DNA of 7,500 bases from Actinomycetota bacterium (GTDB lineage: Bacteria > Actinomycetota > Actinomycetes > Nanopelagicales > Nanopelagicaceae). Made by a program: the position numbers and the translations under genes. Location: contig RGOY01000056.1 in assembly GCA_010028225.1 (NCBI GenBank), positions 1 to 7,500 of the forward strand. The letters are read 5' to 3'. Below, piece by piece: positions 1 through 5,553 of this stretch. The notes under the pieces are model-generated. The model saw only the letters and a program-made list of their open reading frames with translations, was not told the DNA's origin and did no database searches. Numbering within the stretch: the first letter of the stretch is position 1; each line of letters begins with the position of its first letter.

Positions 1-159
1 TGTCCGCTCCAAGATGTGATTGAAGACCAGACTCGAGAAGCGTTATCGCAACTGGTTAACGATGTTCGAATCAACTGGGTCTGGATGCCGCCTTGGGGGC
101 CAAACCGAATCACTGATGATGGACGTGAACAACTCAGGGCCATCGGTTTCACAGTTTGA
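1..159 (+). CDS. sufT: SufT/MIP18-family Fe-S cluster assembly factor, C-terminal part (5' end outside window)
   Basis: The first frame is open from base 1 to a TGA at 157-159 and gives 52 residues, beginning CPLQDVIEDQ and containing VRINWVWMPPWGP and ITDDGREQL before the end GFTV. This matches the C-terminal half of the actinobacterial DUF59/MIP18 (SufT, PaaD-like) family, which helps place iron-sulfur clusters on target proteins in the cytoplasm and usually closes the suf operon. The Cys at the window's first codon corresponds to the conserved family cysteine of the A-C-P-L motif. The N-terminal half lies upstream of the window, so the start and operon partners cannot be seen. The family assignment is from remembered family sequence; the suf operon context is inferred. 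The paralogous role in phenylacetate degradation (PaaD) is less likely because the W-x-W-MPPWGP ending is typical of the stand-alone assembly factor. Confidence 0.85.
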   Translation, partial: CPLQDVIEDQTREALSQLVNDVRINWVWMPPWGPNRITDDGREQLRAIGFTV

Positions 160-161
160 GA

Positions 162-203
162 AATTCCATCCATTCTTGTTCAGCGCTTTTTTCAAATGGA
201 ATT
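162..203. repeat. 8-bp perfect inverted repeat in the sufT/ABC transporter gap
   Basis: AATTCCAT at 162-169 is perfectly inverted as ATGGAATT at 196-203, with 26 bases between the arms that include a run of six Ts (187-192). It starts three bases after the sufT stop and ends 15 bases before the ABC transporter ATG. It could be an operator half-site pair or a long-loop RNA hairpin. The T run is inside the loop, not after the stem, so it is not a standard intrinsic terminator. Chance occurrence is possible. Confidence 0.4.
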
Positions 204-217
204 GAGTATTAAGTCCT

Positions 218-2077
218 ATGAGCATGCACGCGATCTGGATGACGCATCGGTCAATGACTGCCGATCAGTCGGTCAAGGATCAGAAGTTAAAGCCCGGAAC
301 CATCAAACGAATTATTGGATTTGCCAAGCCCTATAAACGTTCGCTCGCTCTCTACCTTGTTACCGTTGTGATTGATGCCTTGCTGGTTGTCGCCACACCT
401 CTTCTTCTAAAACGACTTATTGATGAGGGTGTAATCCCCGGAAATTCTGCCCTTGTGACTTCTCTTGCAGTAGCAGTCGCACTAATAGCGCTTTTTGATG
501 CGCTCTTCAACATGATCGGTCGTTGGTACTCAGCACAGATCGGGGAAGGGTTGATTTTCGATCTTCGAAGCGCCGTATTCGACCACGTGCAGACACAATC
601 GATAGCCTTTTTCACCCGCACACAGACCGGTTCACTGATTTCCCGAATCAATCAGGATGTCATAGGCGCACAACAAGCTTTCACCGCCACTTTAAGTGGC
701 GTCATCAGTAATGTGCTTTCACTTGTTCTGGTACTTGTCACGATGATGATTCTTTCGTGGCAGATCACAGTCATCTCGTTGCTGTTGTTGCCTTTATTTC
801 TAGCTCCCACAAAATGGGTAGGAAGGAAGTTGCAATACCTGACGAAAGAATCTTTCAATCTCAATGCCGAAATGTCATCGCTCATGACCGAACGATTCAA
901 TGTTTCTGGAGCGCTCTTGGTCAAGCTCTATGGCAATGAGCGAAATGAAAGCAGGTCATTCGGTCAGCGCGCCAAGAGGGTCGCGAATATCGGAGTCTCG
1001 ATCGCACTCTTGAATCGTTCATTTTTCATTGCACTTACCTCCGTTGCCGCAATCGCTACTGCAATCGCCTATGGCGTAGGAGGACAACTCGCGATCAGTG
1101 GCGCCATTTCGCTTGGAACCTTGCTTGCGATTACCACGCTCCTGGTTCGTCTCTATGGACCGCTCACCGCCCTCTCAAACGTCCGCGTGGATGTGATGAC
1201 TGCGTTAGTATCTTTCGAAAGAGTTTTCGAGGTTCTTGATCTTAAGCCGATGGTGGCTGACCCAGTCTCACCGAAAGCCTTGCCAACGGGAGCTTTAGGC
1301 CTGAGCTTTGATCGAGTTTCGTTTAGATATCCAAAGCCTGAAGAGATTTCACTTGCATCCCTTGAGTCAGCTGCTAAACCAGAGGTCATTCAGTCTGGTG
1401 AGATTTTGACCAATCTGACATTTTCGATCCCAGCAGGATCCTTCGCAGCGCTCGTCGGCCCATCTGGCGCAGGTAAAACCACCATATCGTCTTTGATACC
1501 AAGACTTTATGACGTCAATGAAGGCTCAATATCGATCGAAGGTATTGATCTCAGAAATTTGAGTCTAAGTGAACTACGAGGGTCGATTGGCACGGTAACG
1601 CAAGATCCGCATCTCTTCCACGACACCATTGCTGAGAATCTTCGTTACGCAAAAGAAGATGTCACCGAAGATGAAATGCGCCGAGCATGTGAAGCAGCAC
1701 AAATCATGGATCTGATTCTCTCGCTCCCCAATGGTTTTGAAACGGTCGTGGGCGAGCGAGGTCATCGACTTTCAGGAGGTGAAAAGCAACGTCTTGCAAT
1801 CGCGAGGCTTCTCTTGAAAGCCCCGCGCATTGTGATTTTGGATGAGGCGACTGCTCATCTGGATTCAGAGAACGAGTCCTTGGTTCAAGAGGCGCTCACT
1901 ACCGCCCTTCACGGAAGAACGAGCATTGTGATTGCCCATAGATTATCGACTGTGAAAGCTGCGGATCAGATATTGGTAATCGAAGCAGGTCGTCTAGTCG
2001 AACAAGGAAAACATGAGGAACTACTGGCTCAGGGTGGCCTCTATGCAGATCTCGTGGCCAGGCAAGTTTTCAATTAG
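218..2077 (+). CDS. ABC exporter, fused membrane and ATPase domains (type IV, MsbA/Sav1866-like)
   Basis: This 619-residue half-transporter should act as a dimer in the cytoplasmic membrane, exporting a substrate that cannot be named from sequence (lipid, drug or peptide). An N-terminal membrane domain has about six helices (roughly 42-64, 78-100, 155-179, 181-200, 266-290, 299-319). The ATPase domain has an A-loop Tyr at about 371, Walker A GPSGAGKTT at 414-422, Q-loop Gln 462, signature LSGGE at 518-522, Walker B IVILDE with catalytic Glu 543, and H-loop His 574. All ATPase residues look intact, so a homodimer is plausible. An insertion of about 18 residues lies between the A-loop and Walker A. 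The ATG at 218 is chosen because the N-terminal stretch (MSMHAIW, then SVKDQKLKPGT) resembles actinobacterial relatives; no Shine-Dalgarno is evident, and TATTAA at 207-212 could be a -10 for a nearly leaderless message. Confidence 0.95.
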   Translation: MSMHAIWMTHRSMTADQSVKDQKLKPGTIKRIIGFAKPYKRSLALYLVTVVIDALLVVATPLLLKRLIDEGVIPGNSALVTSLAVAVALIALFDALFNMIGRWYSAQIGEGLIFDLRSAVFDHVQTQSIAFFTRTQTGSLISRINQDVIGAQQAFTATLSGVISNVLSLVLVLVTMMILSWQITVISLLLLPLFLAPTKWVGRKLQYLTKESFNLNAEMSSLMTERFNVSGALLVKLYGNERNESRSFGQRAKRVANIGVSIALLNRSFFIALTSVAAIATAIAYGVGGQLAISGAISLGTLLAITTLLVRLYGPLTALSNVRVDVMTALVSFERVFEVLDLKPMVADPVSPKALPTGALGLSFDRVSFRYPKPEEISLASLESAAKPEVIQSGEILTNLTFSIPAGSFAALVGPSGAGKTTISSLIPRLYDVNEGSISIEGIDLRNLSLSELRGSIGTVTQDPHLFHDTIAENLRYAKEDVTEDEMRRACEAAQIMDLILSLPNGFETVVGERGHRLSGGEKQRLAIARLLLKAPRIVILDEATAHLDSENESLVQEALTTALHGRTSIVIAHRLSTVKAADQILVIEAGRLVEQGKHEELLAQGGLYADLVARQVFN

Positions 2078-2804
2078 TTTGCTCTTGGCTTGCGCGCCAA
2101 TCTTCTCGCGCTATCAAACCGCGGCCTAGAAGGACCAATGCGCCGAAGAACCACCACTGGATGGCATAGGCGAGGTGTGGGCCATCACTTACCAAAGGCG
2201 CGGGTGTGGGGAAAAGTGGCTCGAAATCGCCCCCAATGAGATCGAAATAAAAATCTTCGCTGGCGACGCTGATCTCATCGTTCCAACGCGCAAGCTGGGA
2301 TTGACCTTTGCCTGTTGCAAAGAAACTTCCACGGATCTTCGCATCAAGAGCGTCGTCTCGATAGCGAACAAGAAGTGTGAGCGTTCTTTCTGGGACCGCT
2401 TGGATCTTCGGAACCTCGGTTGCAGAAGATCCCGCTTTTACCCAACCGCGGTCAATCCAGACAAATCGACCGTCTGTTAACTGAAAGAGAGTGGCGACGC
2501 CGAATCCATATTGATCTTGGAAATAACGATTTCGCATCAAAATCTCTTCTTTGGCCAGAAACTGTCCAGTGATTCGCAACATTCGTCCTTGGTAAAGCGA
2601 ACGGTCGCCTCTTAGTTCGAGCGGAAGATCGATTACTGGCCTCTCAAAATTTGCTCGTATCACTTGGTTTTCTATCCGTCGCTCGACGCCACGTTCATAC
2701 TGCCAATTGCCAGCGACTAAACAAAGAAACAATAGAGCAACAGCCAAAACTGAAAGTCCGAGGTTGCGCTTTGAGCCGAAGAAAAGGGTTAATCCGCGAT
2801 ACAT
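2070..2804 (-). CDS. SURF1 family cytochrome oxidase assembly protein
   Basis: The 244-residue protein has the SURF1 layout: an N-terminal membrane helix (about 15-33) followed by the NWQ/ER segment, a large domain outside the membrane with RNRYFQDQYGFGVATLF (91-107) and WIDRGWV (116-122), then GPHLAYAIQWWFFG leading the second helix (about 211-230). SURF1 helps insert heme a into the CoxA subunit of aa3-type cytochrome c oxidase, so the gene implies aerobic respiration. The ATG at 2802-2804 lies 17 bases downstream of the DUF3099 stop, and the two are probably co-transcribed. Upstream of the ATG there is only a weak GGGT, so translation may be coupled or non-canonical. Its stop overlaps the 3' end of the ABC transporter on the other strand by 8 bases. 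Family identity is secure; involvement in a particular oxidase is inferred. Confidence 0.93.
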   Translation of the reverse strand: MYRGLTLFFGSKRNLGLSVLAVALLFLCLVAGNWQYERGVERRIENQVIRANFERPVIDLPLELRGDRSLYQGRMLRITGQFLAKEEILMRNRYFQDQYGFGVATLFQLTDGRFVWIDRGWVKAGSSATEVPKIQAVPERTLTLLVRYRDDALDAKIRGSFFATGKGQSQLARWNDEISVASEDFYFDLIGGDFEPLFPTPAPLVSDGPHLAYAIQWWFFGALVLLGRGLIAREDWRASQEQTN

Positions 2805-2821
2805 AATCTGACCCGCGGCAT

Positions 2822-3130
2822 TTATCCCTCGAGGGCTTTGAGATCGTTTGCACTTGCTCTTCGTGATCTGATGGTCTCACGACCAGCATTTGCAACAACA
2901 ACGGCTATGTAGGGCAGTGTCACGGCCCCGGCAAGTGCAATCCAACGGTAAGGATTAGGTAAGACCACAGCAAGAATGAAGCATGACGTACGTATCATCA
3001 TTGATATGAAATAGCGGCGTTGTCGACCCGATTGATCTTCGGATAAACCCACCTGGGCATCAGTGATCGAGTGGACAACAACTACAGGTTTCGACTGCTC
3101 GTCCGATCTTTCCTCAGGCGTTGGCTTCAC
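2822..3130 (-). CDS. DUF3099 domain-containing small membrane protein
   Basis: This is a 102-residue protein with two predicted membrane helices (about 40-58 and 62-82). A short hydrophilic N-terminus carries the ITDA (22-25) and LSEDQSGRQRRYFISM (29-44) signature of DUF3099, a family of unknown function found almost only in actinobacteria. The segment LAGAVTLPYIAVVVANAGRE is also typical. The start is GTG at 3128-3130; no Shine-Dalgarno precedes it, but TACCCT sits six bases upstream of the GTG on its strand (3137-3142), suggesting a leaderless message. surf1 follows 17 bases downstream, so a link to membrane or respiratory-complex biogenesis is possible but unproven. The C-terminal tail after residue 83 is basic and then acidic, with no recognised motif. 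Confidence 0.88.
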   Translation of the reverse strand: MKPTPEERSDEQSKPVVVVHSITDAQVGLSEDQSGRQRRYFISMMIRTSCFILAVVLPNPYRWIALAGAVTLPYIAVVVANAGRETIRSRRASANDLKALEG

Positions 3131-3136
3131 TCTCGA

Positions 3137-3142
3137 AGGGTA
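3137..3142 (-). promoter_or_regulatory. Candidate -10 box for a leaderless DUF3099-surf1 transcript
   Basis: On the minus strand the hexamer is TACCCT, fitting the actinobacterial -10 pattern TAnnnT. It ends six bases before the GTG start at 3130. That spacing would place the transcription start at the start codon, the usual arrangement for leaderless genes. No convincing -35 hexamer is seen 16-18 bases further upstream. The call rests on spacing and the lack of a Shine-Dalgarno. Confidence 0.45.
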
Positions 3143-3220
3143 GGGGTCCTTGGGATAAGCAGCACTTCAGAAACTTGGGCCGTGCGCCTCAGGCAGTCAG
3201 GCTTTTCTGAGGTCAGCGAG

Positions 3221-3226
3221 TAAAGT
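3221..3226 (+). promoter_or_regulatory. Candidate -10 box for a leaderless fabG-fabI transcript
   Basis: TAAAGT fits the TAnnnT -10 pattern and ends seven bases before the fabG GTG at 3234, so transcription could begin at or next to the start codon. There is no Shine-Dalgarno in the 15 bases before the GTG; the nearest purine run, GAGG at 3209-3212, is too far away. A clear -35 is not visible. The box mirrors the candidate -10 of DUF3099 on the opposite strand, making 3131-3233 a divergent promoter region. Confidence 0.5.
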
Positions 3227-3233
3227 CACAGCC

Positions 3234-3938
3234 GTGAAACGCGCCGTCCTGGTCGCGGGGGCCAATCGAGGGATCGGCCTAGCGATTGCAGATCGATTTT
3301 TGGAACATGGTTACGAGGTCTTTGCGACCTACCGCAGCGAGCATCCCGATAGGGAGTTTCGATGGTTTCAGCTCGATGTTCGCGACAAGAGTGCGATTGA
3401 CGCTCTCTTCGCGAAGATCGAGGGCGCGGAGGTGAACTTTGATTCTTTGGTCTGCAATGCCGGCATGACTAAAGACGGGTTGATACTTCGCATGAGCGAA
3501 GAGGATTTTGATTTAGTTCTTGAATCCAATCTCAAAGGTGCGTTCCTTCTGGCGCAAAGGGCTGCAAAAACGATGCTCAAAGCTAAGAAGGGGTCGATTA
3601 CTTTCATTGGTTCGGTTGTGGCAATGAGCGGGTCGGCTGGTCAAGTTAACTATTCGGCAAGCAAAGCCGGTTTGGTCGGCATGGCTCGATCTCTGGCAAG
3701 AGAACTCGGAAGTCGCTCCATTCGGATCAACGTAATTGCTCCAGGTTTTATCGAGACGGATATGACCGCGGAGCTTGGTGAAGAGAGAAAGAGCGAGATT
3801 TTGAAGCAAATTCCCCTTGGTCGCTTCGCCACCGCAGATGAGGTCGCAGAGCTCGCAGCATTCCTGGCCTCCGATGGCGCGCGCTACATCACAGGCGCAG
3901 TGATACCTGTCGATGGTGGACTCGGAATGGGGTATTGA
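3234..3938 (+). CDS. fabG: 3-oxoacyl-[acyl-carrier-protein] reductase (FabG/MabA type)
   Basis: A classical short-chain dehydrogenase of 234 residues. It uses NADPH to reduce 3-oxoacyl-ACP to 3-hydroxyacyl-ACP in type II fatty-acid synthesis in the cytoplasm. Visible motifs are the Rossmann cofactor loop AGANRGIG (8-15), NAG (75-77), and the catalytic set Asn 99, Ser 127, Tyr 140 and Lys 144 within YSASK. PGFIETDMT (170-178) and the C-terminal VDGGLGMGY are typical of FabG. The usual Thr of TGxxxGIG is Ala here. The start is GTG at 3234; the protein then begins directly at the first beta strand, so it is slightly shorter than the usual 240-250 residues. fabI starts inside its stop codon (TGATG), which couples the two genes as in mycobacterial mabA-inhA. 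Other short-chain dehydrogenases look similar, but the fabI neighbour makes FabG the best call. Confidence 0.9.
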   Translation: MKRAVLVAGANRGIGLAIADRFLEHGYEVFATYRSEHPDREFRWFQLDVRDKSAIDALFAKIEGAEVNFDSLVCNAGMTKDGLILRMSEEDFDLVLESNLKGAFLLAQRAAKTMLKAKKGSITFIGSVVAMSGSAGQVNYSASKAGLVGMARSLARELGSRSIRINVIAPGFIETDMTAELGEERKSEILKQIPLGRFATADEVAELAAFLASDGARYITGAVIPVDGGLGMGY

Positions 3939-4714
3939 TGAGTATCGTAGAAGGAAAGCGCGTTGTAGTTACAGGGGTTTTAACTGACTCATCGATAGCC
4001 TTTCACGTAGCAAAGCTACTTCAAGATAATGGGGCAAAGATTGTCCTGACATCATTCGGAAGAGCAATGTCTCTCACTGAAAGAATTTCAAAGCGTCTAT
4101 CCAAACCTGTCGAAGTCCTTGAACTAGATGTAACTAACGAAGACCATTTGAATACATTGGCAGAGCGAGTGAAAGATGCTCTTGGGCCGCATATTGACGG
4201 GGTGGTTCATTCGATTGGTTTTGCTCCTGAATCTGCCCTTGGCGGGAACTTTCTCCATACGAGTTGGGGTGACGTTGCCAAGGCTTTAGAAACCTCTGCT
4301 TATTCGTTGAAGGCGCTGACTATGGCGGTCGAATCCTTGTTTGATAAATCAGCAGGTGCCAGCATTGTTGCCCTCGATTTTGATGCGACAGTCGCCTGGC
4401 CAAAATATGACTGGATGGGAGTTGCGAAAGCTGCTCTCGAATCAACCGCACGATACTTGGCTAGGGATCTTGGTCCCCGAAACGTTCGCGTTAACCTCGT
4501 AGCTGCTGGTCCCTTGAAAACGATTGCGGCAAAATCGATACCGGGGTTTGCTGATTTTGAATCGGTCTGGAAATCGCGTGCGCCACTTGGTTGGGATGTT
4601 TCCGACCCTGAGCCTGCTGCGAAAGCTGTTGTGGCCCTTCTATCGGATTGGTTTCCAAAAACGACAGGCGAGATAATCCATGTTGATGGGGGAGTCCACG
4701 CTATCGGCGGGTAA
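3938..4714 (+). CDS. fabI: Enoyl-[acyl-carrier-protein] reductase (NADH), FabI/InhA family
   Basis: This enzyme reduces trans-2-enoyl-ACP with NADH, the last step of each fatty-acid elongation cycle. The 258 residues align closely with mycobacterial InhA: GVLTDSSIAFHVA (13-25) binds cofactor, VVHSIGF (89-95) carries Ser 92 (InhA Ser94), DFD (147-149) carries Phe 148, and Tyr 157 and Lys 164 form the catalytic pair in KYDWMGVAK. AAGPLKTIA (189-197) and HVDGGVH near the end are also conserved. The substrate-binding loop after residue 195 is about ten residues shorter than in InhA and equal in length to E. coli FabI. I chose ATG 3938, giving a TGATG overlap with fabG, over the in-frame TTG three bases earlier. 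The enzyme lies in the family targeted by isoniazid and triclosan; sensitivity cannot be read from this sequence. Confidence 0.93.
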   Translation: MSIVEGKRVVVTGVLTDSSIAFHVAKLLQDNGAKIVLTSFGRAMSLTERISKRLSKPVEVLELDVTNEDHLNTLAERVKDALGPHIDGVVHSIGFAPESALGGNFLHTSWGDVAKALETSAYSLKALTMAVESLFDKSAGASIVALDFDATVAWPKYDWMGVAKAALESTARYLARDLGPRNVRVNLVAAGPLKTIAAKSIPGFADFESVWKSRAPLGWDVSDPEPAAKAVVALLSDWFPKTTGEIIHVDGGVHAIGG

Positions 4715-4734
4715 AACCCCGATTTCCGCCTTTT
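4706..4734 (+). terminator. Possible weak intrinsic terminator at the fabI 3' end
   Basis: GGCGG (4706-4710) can pair with CCGCC (4726-4730), followed directly by TTTT (4731-4734). The left arm lies in the last fabI codons and the stop codon is in the loop. An alternative inner pairing, GGG 4709-4711 with CCC 4717-4719, competes. The stem is only 5-6 bp with a 15-base loop, so termination is likely partial at best. Confidence 0.35.
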
Positions 4735-4925
4735 CCACGCTTCGGCTACCCTTTCCCTCGTCGGGGCTAGTCCTCGGACATCGAAGTGAGGCCCGCGCCT
4801 CCACCTCATCCGTTTCGGCGGTTTGGTCAAGATTCGTTTCTTGGTTGCGCGCCCTTATTGCGATCTCCGAATACTTTCTCTGATTACCTCTGCTTAAAAC
4901 TTATTGTTACCGAAAGGAAGCACCT
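4735..4925 (+). promoter_or_regulatory. Gene-free leader region upstream of infC, with potential RNA hairpins
   Basis: No convincing gene is present in the roughly 210 bases between fabI and infC. The sequence is C- and G-rich to about 4820 and then T-rich. It can form several hairpins: 4738-4744 with 4782-4788 (CTTCG/CGAAG core), GAGGC 4788-4792 with GCCTC 4797-4801 around a four-base loop, and CAAGA 4828-4832 with TCTTG 4839-4843 extended by G-T pairs. The promoter of the infC operon should be here, but I cannot fix it: TACTTT 4872-4877 and TATTGT 4902-4907 both fit TAnnnT, without good -35 partners. infC operons are often controlled by their leaders, so this is a reasonable regulatory candidate, not an identified RNA family. 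Confidence 0.4.
4914..4920 (+). promoter_or_regulatory. Shine-Dalgarno of infC that fixes its ATC start
   Basis: AAGGAAG lies just upstream of the ATC at 4926-4928, with seven bases between the GGA core and that codon. This is the ideal distance, and no ATG, GTG or TTG lies in frame between the upstream stop (TGA 4881-4883) and the conserved coding region. It is therefore the main evidence for translation initiation at ATC. Confidence 0.75.
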
Positions 4926-5474
4926 ATCACTACTGAACCTCGTATCAACGACCGAATTCGAGTTCCTCAGGTTCGCGTTATCGATGCAGATGGTCAACAA
5001 CAGGGCGTTGTCACAATAGATACCGCATTGGCGATGGCCGAAGAGTCAGGATTGGACCTGGTAGAAATCGCACCAGAGGCCAATCCGCCAGTCTGCAAAG
5101 TAATGGATTTCGGCAAGTACAAGTACGAGTTGGCTCAGAAGGCTCGAGAGGCCAGAGCCAATCAGACTCATATTGTGGTCAAGGAGATTCGGCTAGGACT
5201 GAAGATCGAGACCCATGATTATGAGACTAAGAAGAACCAGGTGTTGAAATTCCTTGGCGGCGGCGACAAAGTGAAGGCGACGGTGCAGTTTAAAGGTCGA
5301 GAGCAATCTCGACCGGAGATGGGTTTCAAACTCTTGCAACGGCTCGCCGAAGATGTGGCCGAAGCGGGGTTTGTTGAATTTGCACCAAAGCGTGAGGGCA
5401 GGAGCATGACAATGGTTCTTGCTCCGGTTCGAAAGAAGAGTGAGACCAAGAAGAAGAGCGTGCAAAGTAACTAG
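4926..5474 (+). CDS. infC: Translation initiation factor IF-3, starting at a rare ATC codon
   Basis: IF-3 binds the 30S subunit, keeps it apart from 50S and checks start codon and initiator tRNA pairing. The 182-residue protein has the N-terminal domain beginning TEPRINDRIRVPQVRVI, with LDLVEIAPEANPPVCKVMDFGKYKYE (about 43-68), a charged linker, and the C-terminal domain with KEIRLGLKI and HDYETKKNQVLKFL through MTMVLAPVRKK. The first standard in-frame codons are TTG 5022 and ATG 5028, which would delete the conserved first 32-34 residues. The open frame extends upstream only to TGA 4881-4883 and offers no ATG, GTG or TTG there. ATC at 4926 sits correctly after AAGGAAG. Rare starts (AUU, AUC, AUA) are a known infC feature; in E. 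coli they allow IF-3 to repress its own synthesis by rejecting such codons. Autoregulation here is inferred from that. The lysine-rich tail after residue 168 is ordinary. Confidence 0.95.
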   Translation: MTTEPRINDRIRVPQVRVIDADGQQQGVVTIDTALAMAEESGLDLVEIAPEANPPVCKVMDFGKYKYELAQKAREARANQTHIVVKEIRLGLKIETHDYETKKNQVLKFLGGGDKVKATVQFKGREQSRPEMGFKLLQRLAEDVAEAGFVEFAPKREGRSMTMVLAPVRKKSETKKKSVQSN

Positions 5475-5510
5475 ATACCTAGTTCTCACACCTTGCTTCA
5501 AGCAGTAAAC

Positions 5511-5532
5511 GTGACCAACAGAGGTTGGTTAT
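5511..5532 (+). promoter_or_regulatory. Compact hairpin just upstream of the rpmI ribosome binding site
   Basis: ACCAAC (5514-5519) and GTTGGT (5524-5529) are perfectly complementary around an AGAG tetraloop, and three more pairs (two of them G-T) extend the stem to 5511-5532. It lies in the 79-base infC-rpmI gap, eight bases before the AAGGAGG of rpmI. In other bacteria the L20 protein represses this operon by binding RNA in this vicinity, so an L20-responsive element is possible. I do not recognise a named RNA family. Confidence 0.5.
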
Positions 5533-5540
5533 TGAGATAG

Positions 5541-5547
5541 AAGGAGG
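5541..5547 (+). promoter_or_regulatory. Strong Shine-Dalgarno of rpmI
   Basis: AAGGAGG is nearly fully complementary to the 16S rRNA tail and lies six bases before the rpmI ATG. It contrasts with the absence of such sites before fabG, DUF3099 and pheS, showing that this genome uses both Shine-Dalgarno and non-Shine-Dalgarno initiation. Confidence 0.85.
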
Positions 5548-5553
5548 GCGACA

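Noticed and set aside
20..205. Small plus-strand frame near the window start
   Set aside because: It is an out-of-frame shadow of the sufT 3' end, whose own frame encodes a recognisable conserved C-terminus.
2175..2480. 101-codon plus-strand frame inside surf1
   Set aside because: It lies wholly opposite the well-supported SURF1 coding sequence and resembles no known protein.
3935..3940. TTG at 3935 as the fabI start
   Set aside because: The ATG at 3938 directly follows, gives the classic TGATG coupling with the fabG stop, and matches the family N-terminus.
4300..4830. 176-codon open frame on the minus strand, opposite the fabI 3' half and the infC leader
   Set aside because: It is antisense to clearly conserved fabI codons, its product is a low-complexity Arg/Pro/Ser-rich string with no family resemblance, and no ribosome site precedes it.
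4680..4883. Possible small gene between fabI and infC
   Set aside because: The translations are Ser/Arg/Leu-rich without recognisable motifs, begin inside fabI and have no good ribosome binding site. The stretch reads better as terminator plus leader. A SixA-type phosphatase sometimes follows fabI in actinobacteria, but no remnant of one is visible.
5028..5474. Shorter infC starting at ATG 5028
   Set aside because: It would remove 34 conserved residues of the IF-3 N-terminal domain and lacks a Shine-Dalgarno at the right distance.
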